A stretch of 64,000 nucleotides of DNA. Origin: Streptomyces tailanensis. GTDB lineage: Bacteria > Actinomycetota > Actinomycetes > Streptomycetales > Streptomycetaceae. The notes beneath the pieces were generated by a model that ran no database searches, had not been told where the DNA came from, and saw only the letters and a list, made by a program, of their open reading frames with translations. Below, piece by piece: positions 17,305-26,197 of this stretch (positions are counted from its first letter, which is position 1; every line of letters begins with the position of its first letter). The stretch lies in the NCBI RefSeq assembly GCF_008386495.1, contig NZ_VTHJ01000010.1:42663-106662 (forward strand), given 5' to 3'. The position numbers and the translations under genes were made by a program.

Positions 17305-17320
17305 ACAGGTCTAGTCCAAT
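17305..17320. promoter_or_regulatory. dre-like (DasR) operator upstream of cutC
   Basis: ACAGGTCTAGTCCAAT matches 13 of 16 positions of the DasR consensus ACTGGTCTAGACCACT. It sits 35-50 bp upstream of the cutC start. DasR is the GlcNAc-responsive GntR regulator of Streptomyces; actual binding is inferred. Confidence 0.45.
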
Positions 17321-17379
17321 TTACCAACGCCCCTTCGTGGCGGCGGCCCGCAGGGGTTACGGGGGGCTTCTGACGCCCC

Positions 17380-17708
17380 CTAGCCCCAGGCGTTCCGGAG
17401 AGCGGTCCGCGCCCCCTCACCCTCCACGTGGTGCACGGTCAGGCCCGGCAGGGTCGGCAGGTACGCCCAGTGGGTGACGGGTTCGGCGCAGGGGCGGCCG
17501 TAAGGCAGGCGGACGACCCGGTCGGAGTCGACGAAGCAGTCGTGGTCCTCGGTGCCGTCCTCCGCGAAGTGGACGGTCGTGAAGTGCATGGGCAGCACCA
17601 GCCAGAGGTCCGCCAGGACATCACCGCCGCCGCCACGGGCATACCGGACCTCGGCAGCATCTCGCGGGCGTCCGCCCACTTCACGACCGCGCCCATATCC
17701 ACTCCCAT
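17380..17708 (-). pseudogene. DUF551-like fragment, probably frameshifted
   Basis: One frame carries an N-terminal half (GAVVKWADAREMLP) and another carries the rest (DVLADLWLVLPMHFTTVHF, then VTHWAYLPTLPG). The closing VTHW-LP motif is typical of DUF551-type proteins. The two would join if one base were added or lost near 17640. It may be a pseudogene, or a short gene starting at an internal ATG (17589). No function is known. Confidence 0.4.
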
Positions 17709-17754
17709 CTCGGTCAGGAAATTCTGACGCGCTACCGGGGATACAGGGCCGGGG

Positions 17755-18323
17755 TTACAGGGCCGCGGCCCCCTCGGTGGTGAGGAAGCGAAGGTTCTTG
17801 ACGTGCTCGTTGACGAACATGGGCACGCCGTCCGAGGCCAGGTACCACCTCGGCTTGCCCGTGCTGTCGGCGATCAGCCTGCCGTTGACGCGGAGGTTCT
17901 CGAAGGTGACGTCCTTGATGGCGTGGTCCGCGTCGAGGTCGGCGATCACCGAGAGGTCGGCGTTCTTGCCGTTGTAGCTGAGGTCCTTGACGTAGACGTT
18001 CTCGATGCCGCGGCCGGCCGAGGTGTTGTACTTCGGGTTGTACTCGACCCGCATGTGGACGAGCTGGCCCCAGCGGAAGTCCTCCACGCGGATGTTGTCG
18101 AACTTGACGTCCCGGACGAGGTTGCTGTCGCCGACCATGAAGGCGATGGCGCCCTGGTAGGTCACCTGCGGCTCGCGGTGGTCGAGGATGTCGATGTTCT
18201 CGTAGGTCAGGTTCTCCAGCATCTCGGGGTTCTCGGAGTTGCCGTGCACGCCGATGTTGATCGGGTGGGCGACATCGGCCCAGAGGGAGCAGTTCTTGAC
18301 CGTGATGTTGCGGGTGTCGCCGT
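17755..18323 (-). pseudogene. C-terminal fragment of a GH28-type beta-helix glycosidase
   Basis: About 190 residues of a right-handed parallel beta-helix are readable up to about 18323 (GDTRNITVKNCSLWAD, VKFDNIRVEDFRWG, IENVYVKDLSYNG, VTFENLRVNGRL). They match the C-terminal half of polygalacturonase/rhamnogalacturonase-like family 28 proteins. The N-terminal half, signal peptide and start codon are missing. The frame abuts the fragment of another gene in opposite orientation at 18324. An internal ATG (18249) exists but would give a non-functional stub. Confidence 0.75.
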
Positions 18324-18530
18324 GCGCTGGCCGAGGGCACCCGGAAGGCGACGGTCAACGCGGGCGTCTGCTTCCTCGACATGCGGGGGCAGTTCACCGG
18401 CCACGGCGCCTGCGGCACCGATCCGTGGGTCCACAGCGTCAACGTGTCCGACACGGCGGAGTCGTTCCACCCCAACGCGGCGGGCCACGAGAAGGGCTAC
18501 GCCGCGAAGCTCATCGCGACCTGGGGCTGA
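18324..18530 (+). pseudogene. C-terminal fragment of an SGNH/GDSL hydrolase
   Basis: Sixty-eight codons read ALAEGTRKATVNAGVCFLDM, then GTDPWVHSV and SFHPNAAGHEKGYAAKL to a TGA at 18528. This is the C-terminus of a secreted SGNH lipase/esterase, with the catalytic His of block V in FHPNAAGH. There is no start codon in frame and the GDSL nucleophile region is absent. Confidence 0.75.
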
Positions 18531-18544
18531 CCGCCCTGCCGGGC

Positions 18545-19219
18545 TCAGGCGTACAGGTTGAGCTCGGCCTCGGTGGCGCCGGCCAGTTCGTAGGACGTAC
18601 CGGCGGGTGGGCGGCGCCCCGAGTAGAGCCGTACGAGAGTGGTGGCGCCCCCGATGTACCGCGCGGGCGGACCGTCACCACTCGACGCGCCGAGTCGTAG
18701 GGGATCGTCCAGGTCGTCGAGGTCGGCATGGAGCGGGACGGTCCCGCGTACGTGTGTGAGGTGGGCCAACAGCGGTAGTGCCAGCGCGAGTTGAGACCCG
18801 CCGTACGCACCCGGCAGCCCCCAGGCCTCCCGTACGTCCCCGGCGTGCACCCACTCCCCGAGCGCGATCCCGTCCAACGCCCCACCGGCATCGGCGATCA
18901 CGCCCCCGGCCGCGCCCATCCCCCGCTCCACCTCGTCCACGATCTCCGCCACCGACCACCCCTCCCGCTCGGCGATGTCCCGGTCGTTCGCCTCCGGGCT
19001 GAACACCCCCTCCTCGAACCGCCCCTCCACCACCCGCGACAGCGCGGCCCCGCAATGTGCCAGCACATCCCGCACCGACCACCCCGGACAACAGGTCCCG
19101 GCCGCGAAGTCCTCTTCCGCCCGCTCCCGCAGCAGCGGCACCAACACATCCCGCTCGGCGACCAGCAACCGTCCGGGCAGCTCGGGGTCTCGTACGTCAT
19201 ATGAGTCAGCGGCAGTCAT
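18545..19219 (-). CDS. Mycothiol-dependent maleylpyruvate isomerase-family protein
   Basis: A 224-residue protein of the MDMPI/DinB-like four-helix family (LLVAERDVLVPLLRERAEEDF, CPGWSVRDVLAHCGAALSRV, IALGEWVHAGDVREAWGLP). The His residues of the helical bundle bind a metal. Characterised members use mycothiol, the actinobacterial thiol; most have unknown substrates. The ATG at 19219 was chosen; an upstream in-frame start at 19243 would overlap the promoter of the divergent HD gene. Confidence 0.78.
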   Translation of the reverse strand: MTAADSYDVRDPELPGRLLVAERDVLVPLLRERAEEDFAAGTCCPGWSVRDVLAHCGAALSRVVEGRFEEGVFSPEANDRDIAEREGWSVAEIVDEVERGMGAAGGVIADAGGALDGIALGEWVHAGDVREAWGLPGAYGGSQLALALPLLAHLTHVRGTVPLHADLDDLDDPLRLGASSGDGPPARYIGGATTLVRLYSGRRPPAGTSYELAGATEAELNLYA

Positions 19220-19257
19220 GGGGTCCACGCTAGGAGATGCCACGGGACAATGGGCGT

Positions 19258-19914
19258 ATGCCCGACTCCGACATCCGTGAAGCCCTCTCCGTCCGCTGGC
19301 TTCACGCCCTGCTCTCCGCTCGTGACGGTGCCTGTCACCCCGAGCCGTTCCGGTTCGCCGAGAATCTGCTGAAGCGCTGGTCGGAGCCGCAGCGGCGGTA
19401 TCACACCCTCGATCACCTCGTGGCTGTGCTGGATCACATCGACACGTTGGAGGAGTACGCGGACGATCCCGATCTCGTGCGGCTGGCCGCCTGGTTTCAC
19501 GATGCCGTGTATCTGCCGGAGCGGTCGACGAACGAGGAGCGGTCGGCGCGGTTGGCGGAGCGGGCGTTGCCCGAGGCGGGGATGCCGGAGGAGAAGGTCG
19601 CGGAGGTTGCCCGTCTCGTCCGGCTCACCGTTACGCATGATCCGGCCGAGGGTGATCGCAATGGTGCCGTGCTGTGCGATGCCGACCTGGCGATCCTGGC
19701 GGCGGCGCCCGACGCGTACGCCGCCTATGTCGCCGCCGTCCGGGAGGAGTACGGCTTCGTGCCCGATGAGGCGTTTCGGGAGGGGCGGGGTGCTGTTCTG
19801 CGGCAACTTCTCGCGCTGCCACGGCTGTTCAGGACGCCGTATGGGGAGCGGGAGTGGGAGGCTCGGGCGCGTGAGAATCTGCGGGGGGAGTTGGTTGCGC
19901 TGACTGCGGAGTGA
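19258..19914 (+). CDS. HD-domain phosphohydrolase
   Basis: A 218-residue protein of the predicted metal-dependent HD superfamily (COG4339-like). Metal ligands are visible as His in RYHTLDH, the HD doublet in WFHDAVY, His-Asp in VTHDP and Asp in CDADLAIL. The substrate is unknown; the family may hydrolyse phosphate esters. The ATG at 19258 was taken as start; an ATG at 19237 has AGGAG directly against it, too close to be an ideal site. Confidence 0.82.
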   Translation: MPDSDIREALSVRWLHALLSARDGACHPEPFRFAENLLKRWSEPQRRYHTLDHLVAVLDHIDTLEEYADDPDLVRLAAWFHDAVYLPERSTNEERSARLAERALPEAGMPEEKVAEVARLVRLTVTHDPAEGDRNGAVLCDADLAILAAAPDAYAAYVAAVREEYGFVPDEAFREGRGAVLRQLLALPRLFRTPYGEREWEARARENLRGELVALTAE

Positions 19915-19936
19915 GTCTTCCGGTCACGTACGAGGA

Positions 19937-21256
19937 ATGCGGTTCCACCACCGTCGGTTGCCCATGAACATGCCCCCTCATCCCGCTCGTCCTGACCGTC
20001 CCCGTCCTCGCGTTCCCCTCTCCGTCTACGTCCTCGGGCTCGCCGTCTTCGCTCTCGGGACCAGTGAGTTCATGTTGTCGGGGCTGTTGCCGCCCATCGC
20101 GGAGGACGTGGACGTGTCCATTCCGCGGGCTGGGCTGTTGATCTCGGCGTTCGCGATCGGGATGGTCGTGGGGGCGCCGCTGCTTGCCGTGGCGACGCTT
20201 CGGCTGCCTCGGCGGACCACCCTCGTCACGCTCATCACCGTCTTCGGGATCGGGCAGGTAGCGGGGGCCGTGGCGCCCAACTACGCCGTGCTCTTCGCGT
20301 CGCGGGTCGTGAGTGCGCTCGCCTGCGCCGGGTTCTGGGCCGTCGGGGCAGCGGTGGCCGTGGCCATGGTGCCCGTCAACGCGCGGGCCCGGGCGCTCGC
20401 CATCATGATCGGTGGGTTGTCGATCGCGAATGTGCTGGGGGTTCCGGCGGGGGCGTTCCTCGGGGAGCACTTCGGGTGGCGGTCGGCGTTCTGGGCGGTC
20501 GCCGTCGCCTCCGCCGTCGCGCTCGTCGGCGTCGTCACGCTCGTCCCGGCCATTCCACTGTCCGACGAGCGGCCCCGGCTCGGCCAGGAGGCCCTGATCT
20601 ACCGCGACCGGCAGGTCTGGCTGTCCATCGCCGTCGTCGCGCTCACCGCCGGCGGGGTGTTCTGCGTGTTCAGCTATCTCGCTCCGCTGCTCACGGACGT
20701 GACCGGGCTCGACGACGGCTGGGTGCCCACCGTGCTCGCGCTGTTCGGGATCGGGGCGCTGATCGGGACCGCGATCGGCGGGCGGATCGCGGACGCGCAC
20801 CTCTTCGGGGTGCTGCTCAGCGGTATCGCCGCCTCCACCGTGCTCCTCGTCGCCCTCGCCCTCCTCGCCCAGTACGCCGTCGCCGCCGTGCTGCTCTCCT
20901 TCCTCCTCGGGGTGTCCTGCTTCTACACGGCCCCCGCCCTCAACGCCCGTATGTTCGACGTCGCCGGCGCAGCCCCGACCCTCGCCGGCGCGACCACCAC
21001 CGCCGCGTTCAACCTCGGCAACACGAGCGGGCCCTGGCTCGGCGGGATCGTCATCGACGCCGGGTTCGGGTTCACGTCGACGGCCTGGGCGGGCGGGGCA
21101 CTGACCGCGGGCGCGATCGGCATCACCGCCGTATCGCTGCGCCTCCACCGTCGTACGGCCGCGTCGCGCGTCGTGGCCGCGGGCGACGGCGGGGAGGACG
21201 GCATAGCCATCGGCGAGACGCGGGAAGTGGACGGCCACCGGAAAACCAGTGCGTAG
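19937..21256 (+). CDS. Cmx/CmrA-like MFS drug efflux transporter
   Basis: A 439-residue, 12-helix major facilitator protein. The N-terminus (VYVLGLAVFALGTSEFMLSG) and the motif LLISAFAIGMVVGAPLLAV are characteristic of the chloramphenicol-exporter branch of the DHA1 family; VVSALACAGFWAVGAAVAVA fits as well. It probably exports chloramphenicol-like or related small molecules by proton antiport. In-frame ATGs at 19964 and 19970 are plausible alternative starts. Substrate is inferred from family only. Confidence 0.85.
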   Translation: MRFHHRRLPMNMPPHPARPDRPRPRVPLSVYVLGLAVFALGTSEFMLSGLLPPIAEDVDVSIPRAGLLISAFAIGMVVGAPLLAVATLRLPRRTTLVTLITVFGIGQVAGAVAPNYAVLFASRVVSALACAGFWAVGAAVAVAMVPVNARARALAIMIGGLSIANVLGVPAGAFLGEHFGWRSAFWAVAVASAVALVGVVTLVPAIPLSDERPRLGQEALIYRDRQVWLSIAVVALTAGGVFCVFSYLAPLLTDVTGLDDGWVPTVLALFGIGALIGTAIGGRIADAHLFGVLLSGIAASTVLLVALALLAQYAVAAVLLSFLLGVSCFYTAPALNARMFDVAGAAPTLAGATTTAAFNLGNTSGPWLGGIVIDAGFGFTSTAWAGGALTAGAIGITAVSLRLHRRTAASRVVAAGDGGEDGIAIGETREVDGHRKTSA

Positions 21257-21286
21257 CGAGCGCTGACCCCACCTATCCTCGCCGCC

Positions 21287-22393
21287 ATGCGACCAATGGG
21301 TGGGGAACAGGTACGGGAAGCCGTCGAACACAGCCTCGGGGTACTACGGAAGGCGGTCGGCCGGGACTGGGAAGGCGTCAAGGCGGGGCAGCTGGAGTGG
21401 AGTTGCCGGGAGACCGCCGAGCACATCGCCTCGTGTCTGCTCGCCTACGCGGGGCAGTTGGCGGGACGGGCGACCGAGGACTGGGTGCCGTTCGAACTCG
21501 CCATGGACGATGACGCCGGCAACGAAGGCGTGCTCGACGTCATCCGGACGACCGGCGTCCTGCTCGCCGCCACCATCGGCACCACACCCCGCGAGGTCCG
21601 CGCCTGGCACCCGTACCCGTTCCGGTCGGTCGACCGCGAGGGCTTCGCCGCGCAGGGCGTCACCGAGGTCCTGCTGCACACGCACGACATCGTCGAGGGG
21701 CTGGGGCTGCCCGCGTACGAGCCGCCGGCCGACCTCTGTACGAGCCTCCTCGCCCGGCTCTTCCCGCACGTCCGCCCCGGCGACGCCCCCTGGCCGACCC
21801 TGCTGTGGGCCACCGGCCGCGCCGATCTCCCCGGCCGCGCCCCCGTCACCGAGTGGCGCTGGAACAATCCGCTGCACATCCCCGCCGAACGCATCGTCCT
21901 GCAGGGCATCCACCCGGCGGCCGCCGCCGACCTCGCCGAGGGCGGCACTGGCGGCTTCGACTGGATCGTGGGCGGGCCCATCGAGGGGACACGGATCGGC
22001 GCCGGGATGGTGTTCAAGGCATACGAGGCGGGGGTGCACCGGCCCGAGTGGGGCATGTTCGCCCTGGTCCGCAAGGAGGACGGACTGGCCGTCGGCGCCC
22101 TCGGCTACCACGGCGCCCCCGACGAGGACGGCCGCGCCGAGGTCGGCTACGACCTGGTCGAAGGGGCGCGCGGCCGCGGTTACATGACCGAGGCGTTGCG
22201 CGCCCTGGCCGACTGGGGGCGGGAGCGGGCGGCCGAGCGCGGGGACGTGCGGTCGTTGTTCGCCGTCGTCGACAAGGTCAACATCCCGTCCCAGGGCGTC
22301 GTCTCCCGCGCCGGGTTCGCGAAGGTCAGCGACGACTGGGGCCAGGGGGAGGACGAGGCACAGTTCGCGTACGAACTCCGGCTGCGCGACTGA
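21287..22393 (+). CDS. DinB/MDMPI-like domain fused to GNAT acetyltransferase
   Basis: A 368-residue two-domain protein. Residues 1-185 form a DinB/maleylpyruvate isomerase-like helical bundle (SCRETAEHIASCLLAYAGQL, GVTEVLLHTHDIVEGLGLP). Residues about 200-368 are a GNAT N-acetyltransferase, with the acetyl-CoA loop visible near ARGRGYMTEALRALADW. Such fusions recur in actinomycetes; the acceptor is unknown. It is the last chromosomal-looking gene before the island. Confidence 0.82.
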   Translation: MRPMGGEQVREAVEHSLGVLRKAVGRDWEGVKAGQLEWSCRETAEHIASCLLAYAGQLAGRATEDWVPFELAMDDDAGNEGVLDVIRTTGVLLAATIGTTPREVRAWHPYPFRSVDREGFAAQGVTEVLLHTHDIVEGLGLPAYEPPADLCTSLLARLFPHVRPGDAPWPTLLWATGRADLPGRAPVTEWRWNNPLHIPAERIVLQGIHPAAAADLAEGGTGGFDWIVGGPIEGTRIGAGMVFKAYEAGVHRPEWGMFALVRKEDGLAVGALGYHGAPDEDGRAEVGYDLVEGARGRGYMTEALRALADWGRERAAERGDVRSLFAVVDKVNIPSQGVVSRAGFAKVSDDWGQGEDEAQFAYELRLRD

Positions 22394-22395
22394 CG

Positions 22396-22427
22396 TACGG
22401 CGGTACGGCGGTACGGCGGTACGGCGG
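22396..22427 (+). repeat. 8-bp tandem repeat at left island edge
   Basis: Four perfect head-to-tail copies of TACGGCGG directly follow the DinB-GNAT gene. Three degenerate copies of the same unit, in the same orientation, lie at 55739-55762, the right edge of the accessory region. Confidence 0.85.
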
Positions 22428-22506
22428 TTAACTACAGGAGCTTCTTCCCCTCTGGCACCTCTGGTTCTGGAGGGGATCGTCATGTTCCTGGAAGGTATCC
22501 GAGGGT

Positions 22507-23690
22507 TTGCAAGGCATATCAGTCACATCTGGCACGTCGACAACGGTGTACCGCGCAGAGCGGGCGATCTCGCCGGTAGACGGGTCCGTCTCCTGGGTCG
22601 TGGTGGACCACAGCACCTACGAGCTTCACCGTGAGGCTTCGTCGTACATCGACTCGCTCCGGGCCCGCAGCTTGTCGTGGAACACGGAGCGCCTCTACGC
22701 CAGCCGGTCGGCCCTCTACTTGACGGCGTGCTCAGCGTCGGGCGTGGACTGGTCCCGCCCCTCGCTCGGACAGCTCGCCCGCTTCATGCGGCGGCTGGTG
22801 CAGGAGCCGCTCCCGTCGAGGCGGCGCGATGGCGGCGGCAAAGTGCGCTTCCGATCCGAGAAGACGGCGAACGCGGTGATGACCACCGTGTGCGAACTGC
22901 TGCGGTTCGGCGCCCGCTACGGCTGGGTTCCCCAGGACGTGGCCAACCAGCTGACTCAGCAGAAGTACCTCGCCTATCTTCCGCCTGGCTACAACGCCGG
23001 CGAGGACGGACAGTTCCGGACCGTGCGGGCGCGCGAGCTGAAGTTCATCGCGGTCGACGACGGCATCGACTGGCTGACCTTCGAGGACGTCGAGCAACTG
23101 CTCGCCGTCACGGTGCATGCCCGGGACCGCTTTTGGTGGCGCTGTTGTGGTGCACGGCCCTGCGTATCGGGGAGGCCCTGGGCCTCCGTCGGGAGGACAT
23201 GCACTTCTTGTCCAACTCCCGTGCCTTGGGGTGCCAGGTGGAGGGTCCTCACGTCCATGTCAGGCGACGGGTCAACGAGAACGGAGCTTGGGCGAAGTCG
23301 CGGTATCCCCGAACGGTGCCGGTGACCTGGGAGCTGGTTGCGCTGTACGCGGAGTATGTCTACGAGCGTGAACGGGTTCCCGAGGCGGTCGACGGCGACA
23401 TGGTGTTCGTCAACCTCTTTCGCGGTGTCCTGGGCCGGGGCATGACCTACTCCACGGCCAAGGACTTCTTTGACCGGCTGGCCAGGAAGGCTGAGTTGAC
23501 TGCCCGGCCACACATGGTGCGGCATGGGGCCGCGACAGCCTGGATCAGGGGCGGGCAGCCCCGGGACGTGGTCCAGGAGCTCCTGGGCCACCAGTCGCAG
23601 TCCTCGATGGTGCCGTACATCCACACCAGCGAGGCTGACAAACGCGCCGCCGTTGAGAAGGTAGGAGCCGGCCGAGGTGGTGTTGCATGA
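22507..23690 (+). pseudogene. Tn554 TnpA-like tyrosine recombinase, frameshifted
   Basis: First gene of a recombinase trio. A TTG at 22507 with GGAAGG upstream opens the frame (SYIDSLRARSLSWNTERLYA SAM-like core-binding region). The frame breaks at the T-run 23131-23134. Adding one T restores RFLVALLWCTALRIGEALGL and the rest of the catalytic domain, which continues in the next frame to 23690. Catalytic residues are otherwise intact: Arg in ALRIGEALGL, His-x-x-Arg in HMVRHGA, His in LLGHQSQS and Tyr in PYIHTS. It may be a real inactivating deletion or a sequencing error. Its stop overlaps the next start (ATGA). Confidence 0.8.
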
Positions 23691-26197
23691 CCATGGCAGT
23701 GCTGATCCGGCCGACAGCGATCATGTCGGTCTCCGAATCTGATAATGCCGCCTGGGTGGCGTGGCTGCAGCGGGAACATCTCGAATCCTGGCGCCCGCAG
23801 GAGTGGGACGGAGGCAACTGGCTGTTCCGCGGCGACCTGCTCAACGACACGACGTGCGCGTGGCCGTGCTCCGTGGTCAGCTGCGGCATCGGGATCACCA
23901 CCCGCAACGGGCTCTGCATGACCTGCCGCGCTGCCCACAAGCAGAGCGGGCTGAGCCGGGAGGAATTCGTCACCATACATGTGGCGGCCGCGGCCAGGAG
24001 AGCTCCGATGCGGGCTCGTGCTTGCTCGGTCGGCGGTGGCGAGCGGCCCTGTCCGCGGGCGGCCACCCAGCGCGGTTTGTGCTCGGCTCACGCGGACGCA
24101 TGGAAGCGCCATGCTCGCCGCGGCACAGCAATGCCCCGTACTGAATGGGCCCGCACCGTCGCAAAGACATTGCCGCCGCTTCCCGAATGCCGGGTGCGTG
24201 GTTGCGACACAGCGTCCGACTCGCCGTCCGGCCTATGCCCGAACCACCGCAAGCATTGGCGGAAGGCCGAGGAGAGCGGCACGGCCGCGAGCGCCATCGA
24301 GGTCTGGATCGATCGGCAAGCGCCCTGGTTGAGCATGGCGGACTTCTCACTGAGTCCGCTCGCTCCGGTCGTGCGCCGCGAGGTCCTCTACGCGCTGCAG
24401 CAGCGCGACCTTCGCGGGGTGCGCATGGATCCCGGCACCGTGCGCCGGCTGGTCAGGGCCTGGGCAGATGTCACGACCCTGGCAAACCTCGACGGTGAGG
24501 ACTGCCCGGTCAGCGGCTTCAACGCGGCCTCGCACTGGCGTGAGCTCATCGGCTGGGTGAAGGCCGCGTTCGATCGCCACCGCGGCATCGACCCGGCCAC
24601 CATCACCGAGCTCAACCTGACCACGGCCGGCGTCACGTCTCTGCTGACCAAGTCCGGCCGCCGTGGTCGGGCCAGCACGGCCGTCGACCTGACGCCGGTC
24701 CGGCAACCGTGGCTGCGTCGCCTGCTGTGGGAGTGGGTTCACGCAGTTCAGCCGAACTCCCACGGGTTCCGCTCCACTCTCCAGGCGTGCACGCTGGCCG
24801 CCACCACGCTGTCGCTGAAGCCGGGCGGTGGCCAGGCCCCCGCGGCACTGCGCCTCACCGACATGGATGCCGTCATCGCCTCCTTCGGCGACGCCCGGCA
24901 GCTGGACGGCACCCTCTACAGCTACGGCGTACGCACGGCTCTGCGGCGGCACTTCTTCGAACTGCTGGACTTCGGCCGAGGTGAGGGGCTGCTCGACGAT
25001 CTGTCCGTACGCTTTGCGGCCAACGCCAGCCACACGATCCCCCGCGTCGAAAAGGATGAGGACGAAGCCGCCAAGGCGATCCCCGAGTTCGTGATCCAGC
25101 AGCTGGACACCCACCTGGAGTCGTTCGGCGCGAACGACCCGCGCTTCCCTCGCAGCGGACTGTCCGAGAGCGATCTCGCATGGACGCTGCAGACCGCCTA
25201 CATGGTCATGCGCGACACCGGACGTCGCCCCCGCGAGTTCTGCGGACTGCGGCTGGACTGCCTCAAGTACGACCAGGGCGAACACCACCTGATCTGGGAC
25301 AACTTCAAGAAGAAGCGCATGCGGCGGCTCTTGCCGATCACCGGGCAGACCGCCGAGGTGATCCAACGATGGCAGCGCCACCGACGCGAGCTCCGTGTCA
25401 CCCCGGCAAGCCGCGACTATCTCTTCCCCGCCTCGACCAGTGACCGCAAGTACGCGCACATGGACTCGGGGGACTTCTCCCGGGCACTGCGGTTCTGGGT
25501 CGACGGCTTGCCGACGCTCGACTCCGACGTGCCCGGCGAGGACGGGCAGCCGCTGCCGTTCGACCGCAGCAGAATCTTCCCGTACGCCTTCCGCTCCTCG
25601 TTCGCGCAACGCCATGCCGATGCAGGCACCGACATCGACGTGCTGATGGATCTCATGGACCATCGCTCTCCCGACGTGACGATGACCTACTACAAGGTGA
25701 CGATGGAGCGGAAACGGTCGGCAGTGGCGACGCTGCGGCTCCACTCCGTCGACCGCGAGGGCCAGTCGGCTCCCTTCTCCTCGAACCTGTCGTACGAGTC
25801 GAAGTCCGTCGCTGTACCGTTCGGAAACTGCATCGAGCCCTCGAACGTGAAGGCTGGCGGAAAGAAGTGCGCGATCCGCTTCCAGTGCGCCGGCTGCGGC
25901 TTCTACCGCCCCGACCCCTCCTACCTGCCCGCGATCGAGGACCACATCCGAGCCTTGAAGGCCGACCGCGAGATGGCCGAGGCCATGGACGCCGATGCCT
26001 TCGTCATCCGTAACCTGACCGACCAAATCGAGGCATTCCAAGGTGTCATCGAGCGCATGAACGCCCGGATGACGGACCTGCCAGCGGAGATCCAGGCTGA
26101 GGTCGAGGAGGCCAGCAGGGTCCTGCGAAAGGTCCGCGCTGGCGGACGGGCCCTCTTGCCAGTCACCGTCATCCAGAAGTCGGAGGCTCCGGCATGA
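23687..26197 (+). CDS. Tn554 TnpB-like tyrosine recombinase with zinc-binding motifs
   Basis: An 836-residue protein, longer than Tn554 TnpB (about 630). The N-terminal 190 residues hold three similar Cys/His clusters ending in GLCMTCRAAH, GLCSAHADAW and GLCPNHRKHW, probable zinc knuckles. The C-terminal recombinase domain has Arg in TGRRPREFCGLRL, Arg in YAFRSSFAQRH, His in LMDLMDHRSP and Tyr in TMTYYKV. The usual His of the HxxR box is replaced (YAFR). A further zinc-ribbon-like FQCAGCGFYRPD precedes the C-terminal helices. Start and stop overlap its neighbours by 4 bases, so the trio is translationally coupled. Confidence 0.85.
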   Translation: MTMAVLIRPTAIMSVSESDNAAWVAWLQREHLESWRPQEWDGGNWLFRGDLLNDTTCAWPCSVVSCGIGITTRNGLCMTCRAAHKQSGLSREEFVTIHVAAAARRAPMRARACSVGGGERPCPRAATQRGLCSAHADAWKRHARRGTAMPRTEWARTVAKTLPPLPECRVRGCDTASDSPSGLCPNHRKHWRKAEESGTAASAIEVWIDRQAPWLSMADFSLSPLAPVVRREVLYALQQRDLRGVRMDPGTVRRLVRAWADVTTLANLDGEDCPVSGFNAASHWRELIGWVKAAFDRHRGIDPATITELNLTTAGVTSLLTKSGRRGRASTAVDLTPVRQPWLRRLLWEWVHAVQPNSHGFRSTLQACTLAATTLSLKPGGGQAPAALRLTDMDAVIASFGDARQLDGTLYSYGVRTALRRHFFELLDFGRGEGLLDDLSVRFAANASHTIPRVEKDEDEAAKAIPEFVIQQLDTHLESFGANDPRFPRSGLSESDLAWTLQTAYMVMRDTGRRPREFCGLRLDCLKYDQGEHHLIWDNFKKKRMRRLLPITGQTAEVIQRWQRHRRELRVTPASRDYLFPASTSDRKYAHMDSGDFSRALRFWVDGLPTLDSDVPGEDGQPLPFDRSRIFPYAFRSSFAQRHADAGTDIDVLMDLMDHRSPDVTMTYYKVTMERKRSAVATLRLHSVDREGQSAPFSSNLSYESKSVAVPFGNCIEPSNVKAGGKKCAIRFQCAGCGFYRPDPSYLPAIEDHIRALKADREMAEAMDADAFVIRNLTDQIEAFQGVIERMNARMTDLPAEIQAEVEEASRVLRKVRAGGRALLPVTVIQKSEAPA

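Noticed and set aside
22507..23690. Programmed frameshift in the first recombinase as a firm call
   Set aside because: A T-run is present, but Tn554-type TnpA is not known to need frameshifting, and a one-base deletion or read error explains the data more simply.
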